Shown here one piece after another: positions 52,885-61,016 of a DNA stretch of 64,000 bases. The position numbers were made by a program, and so were the translations under genes. Under the pieces are notes generated by a model. That model saw only the letters and a list, made by a program, of their open reading frames with translations. It made no database searches and was not told where the DNA came from. Location of the stretch: NCBI RefSeq assembly GCF_043876815.1, contig NZ_JBAWKA010000002.1:779441-843440 (forward strand), in the 5' to 3' direction. The DNA is from Gaetbulibacter_A sp043876815 (GTDB lineage Bacteria; Bacteroidota; Bacteroidia; Flavobacteriales; Flavobacteriaceae). Every line of letters begins with the position of its first letter. Within the stretch, counting starts at the first letter, position 1.

Positions 52885-53793
52885 ATGAAATTAACCATTC
52901 TAGGATGTTACAGTGCCACACCAAGGACTTTAAATAATACCACGTCTCAGGTTTTGGAAATGAACAACCACATGTTTCTTATTGATTGTGGCGAGGGAAC
53001 TCAGGTAGAACTAAGGAGACATAAAATTAAATTTAATCGCATTAAGCACATTTTTATTTCTCATCTTCATGGCGATCATTTTTTTGGCTTGGTAGGATTA
53101 ATATCTACTTTCAGGTTACTAACTCGCGAAACAGATCTTCATATTTATGGTCCGAAAGGCATTAAGGAGGTGGTGACTTTGCAAATGCGATTAGCTGATT
53201 CGTGGACGAATTATAATCTAATTTTCCATGAATTAACCTCTAAAGAATCTGAACTTATTTTTGAAGATGAGAAGGTAGAAGTGTATACCATTCCGTTGGA
53301 CCATCGAGTTTATACAAACGGTTATTTATTCAAGGAAAAACCAGGAGAGCGTAAACTTAATGCGAGTGCGGCAAAGCGCGCAAATATTGATAAAGCTTAT
53401 TTTAACAAATTAAAACAAGGCTTTGATGTTGAAAATGAAGTTGGTGAAATCATTCCAAACGCCACTGTAACCAGCGATCCTAAAAAACCTAAATCCTATG
53501 CCTTTTGTAGTGATACGCTTTACAGAGAGGCTATAGTTCCTGTTATTGAGCATGTGGATGTTTTGTACCACGAATCAACTTTTTTGGATAAGCATAAGCA
53601 TTTAGCGGAGAAAACTAAGCATTCAACAGCTAAACAAGCAGCAGAAATTGCCAAAAAAGCGCAGGCGGGCATGTTATTGCTTGGGCATTACTCTACGCGC
53701 TATGATGATATTGATATCTTCAAGAAAGAAGCAGAAACGGTTTTTAAGCCGGTTAAACTGAGTAAAGACGGAAAAGTATTTAACTTTAGTTAA
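52885..53793 (+). CDS. rnz: Ribonuclease Z
   Basis: A 302-residue metallo-beta-lactamase-fold enzyme. The zinc motif HLHGDH is at 60-65, other ligands are in YHESTFLDKH and HYSTRYDD near the C-terminus, and the exosite-like KPGERKLN is seen in the middle. It cleaves the 3' trailer from tRNA precursors. It is the last gene of the pyrR-pyrB group, 39 bp after the small gene. Its stop overlaps a convergent gene by 8 bp. Confidence 0.95.
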   Translation: MKLTILGCYSATPRTLNNTTSQVLEMNNHMFLIDCGEGTQVELRRHKIKFNRIKHIFISHLHGDHFFGLVGLISTFRLLTRETDLHIYGPKGIKEVVTLQMRLADSWTNYNLIFHELTSKESELIFEDEKVEVYTIPLDHRVYTNGYLFKEKPGERKLNASAAKRANIDKAYFNKLKQGFDVENEVGEIIPNATVTSDPKKPKSYAFCSDTLYREAIVPVIEHVDVLYHESTFLDKHKHLAEKTKHSTAKQAAEIAKKAQAGMLLLGHYSTRYDDIDIFKKEAETVFKPVKLSKDGKVFNFS

Positions 53794-54199
53794 GAACTTC
53801 CAGACTTTGCATCCAGGTAATGGCTTCCCCTAAATCGTTAAAGAGCTTCATTGGTTTTTTATAAAAACGCTCTTCAATCTGAGCATTTATTGCATTTGAA
53901 TAATTATAATATACAATAGCACTGGCGGCAATAATTTCATATTTTTCGTCTACTCTTGCCCAGTAATTGGGATTTACAGAATATGAATTTACCCGGTTTG
54001 GAATATACCCCAAACGGGCATCTTCGCCATAATAATTGAATAGTTCACTTATAACAGCTTCAATTTTATCCCATTCAAAATGAATACCTTCATTTAATTC
54101 AGAAACAAAAAAACGATCACATAAATAGAAAGTTCCAAACGACATTTTAAGGGTATGCGGTTTTAAATGTTCAAAAAATTCTGAATCTTCAAATTTCAT
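53786..54199 (-). CDS. Uncharacterised protein, possibly SpoIIAA/STAS-like
   Basis: A 137-residue soluble protein. The second half (SAIVYYNYSNAINAQIEERFYKKPMKLFNDLGEAITWMQS) looks like a SpoIIAA-like end, where a helix with an EAI-W pattern follows a strand. It has no signal or membrane helix. It converges on rnz, overlapping it by 8 bp. I do not recognise a named family. Confidence 0.65.
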   Translation of the reverse strand: MKFEDSEFFEHLKPHTLKMSFGTFYLCDRFFVSELNEGIHFEWDKIEAVISELFNYYGEDARLGYIPNRVNSYSVNPNYWARVDEKYEIIAASAIVYYNYSNAINAQIEERFYKKPMKLFNDLGEAITWMQSLEVLN

Positions 54200-54297
54200 A
54201 GTAACTTTGTTGAGAGGTTATTCTAATTTAGGTAAAACCTCATTTCTGCAAATAAATACGTGTTATAGCCTAAAAAAGATTTTGAAAAAATTGATTT

Positions 54298-54945
54298 ATG
54301 GAAAAGGATTTAAGTAATTATAGAAAAACATACGATAAAGGAAGTTTAGAACTTAATGAAGTGCCTGAAAATCCTCTGGAATTATTTCAAAAATGGTTTT
54401 ATGAGGTAGACTCCCATTTTGAAGGTGAAGAAACTAATGCCATGACCATTTCCACCTTTGGTTTAGATGGATTCCCTAAAAACAGAGTTGTTTTATTAAA
54501 ACGGTATACCGATGAAGGCTTTGTTTTTTTTACTAATTATGAAAGTGAAAAGGGTAGGGCCATAGCAGCAAATCCTAACGTGTGTTTATCCTTTTTTTGG
54601 GAAAAAGCAGAGCGACAGGTTATTGTTAAGGGTAGGGCGGAAAAGATTGCTGAAAATTTAAGTGACGGTTATTTTGAAACGCGCCCTAGAGGTAGTCAAC
54701 TAGGTGCTATGGTTTCACGGCAAAGTGAAATAATTGAAAGTCGCGAATATTTAGAAAATAAATTAAAAGGGTTGGAAGAAACCTTTAAAGGAAAAGAAGT
54801 TCCACGTCCTGATTATTGGGGTGGTTTTATTGTAAAACCCATAGAAATTGAATTTTGGCAAGGTCGTCCCAATCGTCTACACGATCGCATTCGATATAAA
54901 TTGGATAACGATTTTTATTGGAAGATTGATCGACTCTCTCCTTAA
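54298..54945 (+). CDS. pdxH: Pyridoxamine 5'-phosphate oxidase
   Basis: A 215-residue FMN enzyme: SLELNEVPENPLELFQKW, AMTISTFGLDGFPKNRVVLLKR, VFFTNYESEKGRAIAANP, FFWEKAERQVIVKGRAEKI, and the C-terminal EFWQGRPNRLHDRIRY with the conserved substrate-binding residues. It turns pyridoxamine and pyridoxine 5'-phosphate into PLP. It is not in an obvious operon. Confidence 0.96.
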   Translation: MEKDLSNYRKTYDKGSLELNEVPENPLELFQKWFYEVDSHFEGEETNAMTISTFGLDGFPKNRVVLLKRYTDEGFVFFTNYESEKGRAIAANPNVCLSFFWEKAERQVIVKGRAEKIAENLSDGYFETRPRGSQLGAMVSRQSEIIESREYLENKLKGLEETFKGKEVPRPDYWGGFIVKPIEIEFWQGRPNRLHDRIRYKLDNDFYWKIDRLSP

Positions 54946-55098
54946 TTATATCGAATAAAACTTACAAACAGGATTATTTTAATCGATGAAATGCATTAAA
55001 ATCAGATAAAAAGTTGCATTTTGTCGAATTTAGGTCGAATTAATTCTTTTTTACATAAGTAGATACTAAATTTGGTTAAGCCCAAAAAATACCTACTT

Positions 55099-55590
55099 AT
55101 GAAGCTAATTAAATTCTCCCTTGCGGTGGTCCTGGCCTTTTCAGTGGTTTCGTGTTCTGTTGATAGTCCTGAAGCCGCACCCAGTGACCTGAACCTCAAA
55201 ATAACTACAGTTAAAACAAAGCCTATAGAGGCCGAAACACTAAAACTTATAAATGATTATCGTACATCCAAGGGCTTAAATACTCTGGGAAGTATGACCT
55301 TAATTAAATCAGTAGCAGAAACGCATACTGAATACATGGTTCAATTGGACGAGGTAAATCATGATAATTTTTATCAACGTAGCTCGTATTTAAAGGAAAA
55401 TGCCGGTGCTATCAAAGTATCAGAAAATGTTGCTTATGGATACACGTCTTCAGAATCATTAGTGAACGCTTGGATAAATAGCGATTCTCACAGAGCTACT
55501 ATTGAAGGAGATTTTAATTACTTTGAAATTTCGGCAGAACAAAATAGTGAAGGAAAGTGGTATTATACCAATATGTTTATAAAGAAATAA
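55099..55590 (+). CDS. CAP-domain (SCP/PR1) lipoprotein
   Basis: A 163-residue lipoprotein; start MKLIKFSLAVVLAFSVVSC gives a lipobox with Cys19, whereas the longer frame from 55072 begins poorly. The mature part has a CAP fold: LKLINDYRTSKGLN, AETHTEYMVQLDEVNHDNFYQR with the His/Glu/His of the typical cavity, VSENVAYGYTSSESLVNAWINSDSHRATI, and FEISAEQ. Bacterial CAP proteins are extracytoplasmic and of unknown activity. A terminator follows about 115 bp downstream. Confidence 0.9.
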   Translation: MKLIKFSLAVVLAFSVVSCSVDSPEAAPSDLNLKITTVKTKPIEAETLKLINDYRTSKGLNTLGSMTLIKSVAETHTEYMVQLDEVNHDNFYQRSSYLKENAGAIKVSENVAYGYTSSESLVNAWINSDSHRATIEGDFNYFEISAEQNSEGKWYYTNMFIKK

Positions 55591-55703
55591 GATACTTTTT
55601 TAAGAAAAGTATAACGACATAACTTGAGGATTGTCATTGAGGAATGACCTTTTTCAGGTTATTATTGATAACTTAATTGTTATTGAATTTAGCTTTAGGT
55701 ATG

Positions 55704-55736
55704 AAATCCTCTCATTTATTTGGGGGGATTTTTTTT
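55704..55736 (+). terminator. Probable terminator of the CAP-lipoprotein gene
   Basis: AAATCCTC pairs with GGGGATTT (one wobble) around a 12-base loop, followed by eight T. Confidence 0.7.
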
Positions 55737-55915
55737 ATTACCGTTTTTTAGGATAAATTTTTAAACCTCTATTTATTAGTTATTTATGCTTTATGAAAAA
55801 TTTCTTAAAAAGTTAAAATTTAATATTACGCCAAATGCATTTAATTTTTATTTGTAATCCTTCAAATAATAATATACCTTTAAAGAATTAACTTTAATCA
55901 ACTAATAATTATACT

Positions 55916-56059
55916 ATGGAAGGATATTGTGTAAAATGTAAAGACAAGAAAGAAATCAAGAACGCTGCTGAAGTTACTATGAAAAATGGTAGAAAAGCTA
56001 TGAAAGGCGTTTGTCCATCTTGTGGAACAGGAATGTTTAGAATTCTTGGTAAAGCTTAA
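55916..56059 (+). CDS. DUF5679 small zinc-ribbon protein
   Basis: A 47-residue protein. Translated: MEGYCVKCKDKKEIKNAAEV, then TMKNGRKAMKGVCPSCGTGM and FRILGKA. Two CxxC pairs (Cys5/Cys8 and Cys33/Cys36) form a zinc ribbon typical of DUF5679, a small family in many bacteria and archaea. Basic residues in the linker suggest nucleic-acid or ribosome binding, but the function is not known. The start has a clean ATG, and a strong terminator begins 11 bp after the stop, so it is an independent small gene. Confidence 0.9.
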   Translation: MEGYCVKCKDKKEIKNAAEVTMKNGRKAMKGVCPSCGTGMFRILGKA

Positions 56060-56070
56060 AAATATTTTAA

Positions 56071-56101
56071 AGGGAAGTGGATGACTTCCCTGTTTTTTTT
56101 T
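56071..56101 (+). terminator. Intrinsic terminator after the DUF5679 gene
   Basis: AGGGAAGT, 5-base loop, ACTTCCCT, G and a run of nine T. Confidence 0.92.
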
Positions 56102-56130
56102 GCAATTATCGTACTGCAATTCATTACAAC

Positions 56131-56170
56131 AAACAAAAACGCTTTCTAATTTTAGAAAGCGTTTTTGTTT
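56131..56170. terminator. Bidirectional terminator between the DUF5679 gene and the OmpA operon
   Basis: A near-perfect 40-bp palindrome: a 19-base arm with AAAACGCTTTCTAA and its exact complement around a 2-base centre. The A-rich and T-rich ends serve as U-tracts for both strands. It follows the minus-strand OmpA operon after 9 bp. Confidence 0.92.
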
Positions 56171-56179
56171 TGTTCTTAT

Positions 56180-58129
56180 TTAATCCATTTTTAGGATAAT
56201 AAATTGTGTGCGTCTATTCAACTGATGTTGTTTCTCTGTACATTGTTTCGTTCCGTCACAATCATTAACTAATTGAGATTCGCCAAAACCTTTATAACTG
56301 GATATTCGATCCGATAGTACACCTTTACTAATAAGGTAGTCGTAAGTAGCCTGTGCGCGCTCTATCGATAGCCTTTGATTGTAATTAGCAGATCCTCTCG
56401 AATCTGTATGGGATTCAATCTTTATAATCATGTTCGGATAAACATTCATCAACAGGTTGACAATACGATCTAGCTCTTTTGTACTCTCTTTTCGAATATT
56501 ATATTTATTAAAGTCAAAATAAATAGGGTATAGTTCAGTAAATGGTAATTCTATTTTTTCTTCGTTGAGAACAAAGTCGACTGAAATGATCTTTTCTGTA
56601 TCTGAAATATCCTTTGAAGTAACGAATTTCATGGCTGCTTCATAGGTGTCTTTCTCAGCCAATACATTATAATCGGCATTGCGATCTATGTTTATTTCAA
56701 AATTCCCAACACTATCTGAGAAAACCTGAGCTAATAAAGTCTCTTTTGAATCGTAAATTTTGATTGTGGTATTAGCGATTGGTGCGTTAGAATCATCGGT
56801 TACAATCCCTTCCAGTTTCAAGGGAGGAACTCTTTTGTAGGCATAGATGTCGTCTCCTCCAATTCCGCCATTTCTATTTGAGGCAAAATAACCTGAGAGG
56901 CCATCAGGATTCATGAAAAATGAAAAATCATCTTTACTTGAATTTACCGGAACACCAAGATTGAAAACTTCAGTAATTTTTTTATTATTATCCTGAACCG
57001 TTCCAAATATATCCATCAATCCTAGACCGGGATGACCGTCTGAGGCAAAAAACAGAATACCTTCACTGTTAATAAACGGAAAACGCTCATTTTTTGATGT
57101 GTTTACAATGGGACCTAGGTTAACGGGTTTACTATAAGTTCTATTGGCATTAATATCCACATAAAAAATATCCGTTCCTCCATAACTACTCGGTCTATCT
57201 GATGCAAAATATAATTTCGTTTCGTCGGCATTCAAAGTCGGGTGCGATGTGGAATAACGATTACTATTGAATGGTAATTCTGTTACATTAGTCCATTTTC
57301 CATCGACTAATGAAGCTTTGTATATTTTTAATTTTGAAATTCCTTCGGCATCTTGTCCTAAAACCTGATCATTAAAATTATTTCTAGAGAAATACATAGT
57401 TTTTCCATCCTTGGAAATGGTTAGAGTCCCTTCGTGGAATAAGGTATTTACATCACCTTTGATTTTGTTTTTATGGTTTATTGAAACCTCCGATATACTA
57501 TCAGCAGCATAAATATCCAAAAAAGGTTCATTGTTCCAACCATAAGTGTGTTTTACAGCAGCTCCACGATCGCGTGAAGATGTAAAATAAATTTTTCCAT
57601 TATTTTCTATGGCTCCAAAATCACTATATATAGAATTCAAGCTTACGGGTTCTAAAAAATACCGTTGCTTAGCATTAAAAATGATCTGTAAAAAATCCTT
57701 GTCATTTTGTAGGTTTTCATCATTTAGAAACCCTCCTGCCTTTTTAAATAAACGCATATTTTTTCTGTACCCCTTAAAGTCTTCAACGCCCCTTAAGGCT
57801 TGCGCATAATTATAATAATAAGCGATAGGAAAATTTTCTTGTTCAACAACCTTTTGATAATATACCACAGCACTATCAGGATTTCGCATAAACGCATAGC
57901 AATCGGCCAGCTGCCTGGTATTGTAATCTGCATTGTAGTTTTTATCAATAAGTTTTTTATACGTTAATGCGGCATCTGCAAACGCATATTTATCGAATAA
58001 TCGATCTGCTTTCTTTTGAGTGCCTTGTTGAGCGAATACGGTATGGCTTGAAAGCACTAATAAGATTAAAAGGATGCTATGATGAACTTTTAAAAAGCTC
58101 TGAAATGCTTTGGTGTTTGGATGTTTCAC
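56180..58129 (-). CDS. OmpA-family protein with TPR/PD40 domains, paralog 2
   Basis: A 649-residue exported protein. After a signal peptide (to about 34, TVFAQQ) come a helical TPR-like region (KADRLFDKYAFADAALTYKKL and YYNYAQALRG), then PD40/WD40-type propeller repeats (GKIYFTSSRDRGAA, DGKTMYFSRNNFND, DETKLYFASDRPSSYGGTDI), a carboxypeptidase-regulatory-like beta domain with LEGIVTDDSNAPIAN (about 435-500), and a C-terminal OmpA peptidoglycan-binding domain (IYFDFNKYNIR, SHTDSRGSANYNQRLS, ERAQATYDYL). It is the last gene of the adhesin-SprF operon and 24 bp after a closely related paralog. Likely links the outer-membrane complex to the cell wall. Confidence 0.9.
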   Translation of the reverse strand: MKHPNTKAFQSFLKVHHSILLILLVLSSHTVFAQQGTQKKADRLFDKYAFADAALTYKKLIDKNYNADYNTRQLADCYAFMRNPDSAVVYYQKVVEQENFPIAYYYNYAQALRGVEDFKGYRKNMRLFKKAGGFLNDENLQNDKDFLQIIFNAKQRYFLEPVSLNSIYSDFGAIENNGKIYFTSSRDRGAAVKHTYGWNNEPFLDIYAADSISEVSINHKNKIKGDVNTLFHEGTLTISKDGKTMYFSRNNFNDQVLGQDAEGISKLKIYKASLVDGKWTNVTELPFNSNRYSTSHPTLNADETKLYFASDRPSSYGGTDIFYVDINANRTYSKPVNLGPIVNTSKNERFPFINSEGILFFASDGHPGLGLMDIFGTVQDNNKKITEVFNLGVPVNSSKDDFSFFMNPDGLSGYFASNRNGGIGGDDIYAYKRVPPLKLEGIVTDDSNAPIANTTIKIYDSKETLLAQVFSDSVGNFEINIDRNADYNVLAEKDTYEAAMKFVTSKDISDTEKIISVDFVLNEEKIELPFTELYPIYFDFNKYNIRKESTKELDRIVNLLMNVYPNMIIKIESHTDSRGSANYNQRLSIERAQATYDYLISKGVLSDRISSYKGFGESQLVNDCDGTKQCTEKQHQLNRRTQFIILKMD

Positions 58130-58153
58130 AAAAAACGTATTTAATAGGTTTGT

Positions 58154-60076
58154 TTACTCCATTTTCTCCACAATAAATTGTGTACGACGGTTTAATTGAT
58201 ATTGTTCTTCTTTACAATTTTGATCATCACCACAATCTACCTTTAATTTTTTGAGCTCACCAAAACCTTTGTGCGAAGTGATGCGATCGGGATCAATGCC
58301 CTTAGAAATTAAATAATCATAAGTAGAATTAGCACGGTCAATTGATAATTTTTTATTGTATTCATCGGTACCGCGAGGATCAGTATATGATTCAATGCGG
58401 ATTACCATTTCAGGATAATCATTCAGCATTAAATCCACTATTTTATCTAATTCCAAGGCAGCATCCGGACGGATATTGAATTTATCAAAATCGAAATAAA
58501 TGGTGTTAAGCTCCGCTAATTTAACCACGTTTGGTTTCGGATTAAGCAATAAATTAGCTGTAATACTGGTTAATTCCGTTTGAATATTTTTAGATGTAAA
58601 TGTTCTGTAATCATCAATATATTTGTCTTGATTGGCCACAATTTTGTAATCCTGATTTCGATCAATATTAATTTGATAAAAACCTTCTTCGTCGGTTTCC
58701 ATATAGGCAACCTGCTCGTTCTTGTCATTAAAAAGAGTTATTCTGGCAAATGGAATTGGTTTCGTATTGATAGCATCAGTTACGACCCCTTCCACATGAA
58801 GTTCAGGTTCTCTGTGATAAGCGTAAATATCATCACTACCGCGCCCGCCTTTACGATTTGATGCGAAGTAGCCCGTAATACCATTTGGATTCATGAAAAA
58901 TGAAAAATCATCCAAACTAGAATTTACAGGGGTTCCTAGGTTAATAATACTGGCAATTTCCTCTTCATTTTCACCCTTGATAGTAGCGTAAATATCGAGT
59001 AAGCCGAGGCCAACGTGCCCGTCGGACGAGAAGAAAAGTACACCCTCATTGTTTAAAAAGGGAAATCCTTCAGCGTTCTCAGTGTTTACAACAGGTCCTA
59101 CATTCGTAACATTAGATAGTGAGCCATCAGGATTAATATCACAATACCAAATATCTGATCCACCAATAGATCCTTTTCGGTCTGAGGCGAAATATAATCT
59201 GGTATCATCGTTATTAAGCGCCGGATGCTGCGTTGAAAAACTAGCTCCGTTTATTGGTAAATCCTCAATGTTGGTCCAAACACTGTCAACAAAAGTAGCT
59301 CGGTAAATTTTCATATTTGTAAGCCCCTTTTTGTCTTTGGTCTCAATATCCTTGTTGAAATTATTTCGGGAAAAATACATGGTTCTACCATCCTTTGTAA
59401 TGGCAATTGGGCCATCATGATACATCGTGTTTACGTCCCCCGGAAGCTTATTGGTGTAATCGACATTTTTTTTGGATTTAGCGTCAGTAACATAAACATC
59501 CAGAAATGGTTGTTCGTTCCAGCCGTATAAACGTTTTATACCAAGGCCTTCATCTCTTGAAGAGGTAAAATATACTTTGCCATTTTGTTCAAAGGCTCCA
59601 AAATCGCTAAATTTTGAATTGAAATAGACGCGATCTAAAAAATATTGTTGTTTTGCGGTAAAAATGGAGCTTATAAAATTAGCATTCTTTGAGAAATCAT
59701 TGGTGTTTACAACACCTCCGGAATCTTTGTAGCGTTTAAGCCATGCTTCAGATTCATCATATTTTTTCATACCCCGTAAAGCCTGAGCGTATTTATAGTA
59801 ATACTCTATAGGCACATAATCCTGCTCTACAACTGTTTTGTAATATCTGGAAGCATTTCGCGGATCCCTTAAAAACGTATAGCAATCGGCTAATTTCCGT
59901 AAGGCATAATCTTTATTATAATTGTTTTCAACGAGTTCCTGATATACCTTGGCAGCTTTAACAAACGAAAATTTATTAAAGAGGGTGTCGGCCCGGCGTT
60001 GTCTTCCTTGTTGGGAAAACCCGGAAAAACCCACCAAGAGGATAAAACTAAAGAGGATATATTTTTTAAACTTCAT
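58154..60076 (-). CDS. OmpA-family protein with TPR/PD40 domains, paralog 1
   Basis: A 640-residue protein with the same plan as its neighbour: signal peptide to about 22 (FSGFSQQ), TPR-like helices with RRADTLFNKFSFVKAAKVYQ, PD40 propeller (GKVYFTSSRDEGLG, DGRTMYFSRNNFNKD, DDTRLYFASDRKGSIGGSDI), a carboxypeptidase-regulatory-like domain near 430-490, and an OmpA C-domain with IYFDFDKFNIRPD and ESYTDPRGTDEYNKKLS. It sits 11 bp after the PorP/SprF gene. The two OmpA proteins are a tandem duplication whose members have diverged, suggesting separate partners. Confidence 0.9.
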   Translation of the reverse strand: MKFKKYILFSFILLVGFSGFSQQGRQRRADTLFNKFSFVKAAKVYQELVENNYNKDYALRKLADCYTFLRDPRNASRYYKTVVEQDYVPIEYYYKYAQALRGMKKYDESEAWLKRYKDSGGVVNTNDFSKNANFISSIFTAKQQYFLDRVYFNSKFSDFGAFEQNGKVYFTSSRDEGLGIKRLYGWNEQPFLDVYVTDAKSKKNVDYTNKLPGDVNTMYHDGPIAITKDGRTMYFSRNNFNKDIETKDKKGLTNMKIYRATFVDSVWTNIEDLPINGASFSTQHPALNNDDTRLYFASDRKGSIGGSDIWYCDINPDGSLSNVTNVGPVVNTENAEGFPFLNNEGVLFFSSDGHVGLGLLDIYATIKGENEEEIASIINLGTPVNSSLDDFSFFMNPNGITGYFASNRKGGRGSDDIYAYHREPELHVEGVVTDAINTKPIPFARITLFNDKNEQVAYMETDEEGFYQINIDRNQDYKIVANQDKYIDDYRTFTSKNIQTELTSITANLLLNPKPNVVKLAELNTIYFDFDKFNIRPDAALELDKIVDLMLNDYPEMVIRIESYTDPRGTDEYNKKLSIDRANSTYDYLISKGIDPDRITSHKGFGELKKLKVDCGDDQNCKEEQYQLNRRTQFIVEKME

Positions 60077-60087
60077 GGATATGTTTA

Positions 60088-61008
60088 TTAAAAATATCGA
60101 GGTGATCTAAGTCTGGAATTTATAAAATTAAATTCGAAAATAACCAAAACTTCATGCGTTCCTGAGGTATATGCGGCAATATCAGATATTGGTTTTTCAT
60201 AGGCATATCCCACACGTAATTGTCTTGAAACTTGTAAATCTACAATACCACCAATCGCTGCCGTTTCATTACTCATCCGGTAAGAAGCACCAAACCAGAA
60301 TTTTTCATAAAATAAAAAATTCGCTGTTAAATCGACAGATATTGGTGCCCCATTAGTAGCTTTAAGCAAAGAGGCTGGTTTGAATTTAATATCTTCAGTC
60401 ACATCCAAAACACCACCTACTGTAAAATAATAACTTAAGCGATCGAGTGCTTGGTATGCGTTATCAGTATTTCTATCCCAATTTAGGATTCTTGGTACGG
60501 ATAATCCGGCATAAACCCTATTTGTACTCCAGTAAACCCCCAACCCAACGTTGGGCGTCCAACGATTTTCAATACCGTAAATAGTAGGGTCGAAGCTCTC
60601 GTAATTTCTAAAATCATCATCCAGGCTGTATTGGGTAAACCCACCCTTAATTCCGAAAGCAACTTTACCATCAACTCCGGCAGGAATCGCATATGAAAAA
60701 TCCCCATATAAATAGGTGAAATTTTCAGGGCCTAAATCATCTTCAATAAAAGATAAACCAACACCTACACGATCGTTTCTGGTAGGGGAGTGAATGGATA
60801 AGGTTTGCGTAATAGGGCCGCCTTTAAACCCAACCCATTGACTTCTGTGGAGGCCGATAATACTTAAGGCTTCTCTACTTCCTGCGTAGGCAGGGTTTAT
60901 AGAAATAGTATTGTACATGTATTGTGTGAACTGCGGCAATTGTTGTGCAAAGCCAAAAGTTCCGATTAACAATACAAAAGCAATTATGTTAAACTTAATA
61001 CATTTCAT
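60088..61008 (-). CDS. PorP/SprF family type IX secretion membrane protein
   Basis: A 306-residue outer-membrane barrel. A signal peptide to about residue 22 precedes PQFTQYMYNTISINPAYAGS, the family start, then GLHRSQWVGFKGGP, YLYGDFSYAIP, RWTPNVGLGVYWSTNRVYAGLSVP and the closing EVLVIFEFNF region. PorP/SprF-like proteins anchor a specific type-B-signal adhesin after its secretion by the T9SS. It lies 8 bp after the giant adhesin gene, which should be its client. Confidence 0.92.
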   Translation of the reverse strand: MKCIKFNIIAFVLLIGTFGFAQQLPQFTQYMYNTISINPAYAGSREALSIIGLHRSQWVGFKGGPITQTLSIHSPTRNDRVGVGLSFIEDDLGPENFTYLYGDFSYAIPAGVDGKVAFGIKGGFTQYSLDDDFRNYESFDPTIYGIENRWTPNVGLGVYWSTNRVYAGLSVPRILNWDRNTDNAYQALDRLSYYFTVGGVLDVTEDIKFKPASLLKATNGAPISVDLTANFLFYEKFWFGASYRMSNETAAIGGIVDLQVSRQLRVGYAYEKPISDIAAYTSGTHEVLVIFEFNFINSRLRSPRYF

Positions 61009-61016
61009 AGGTTAAA

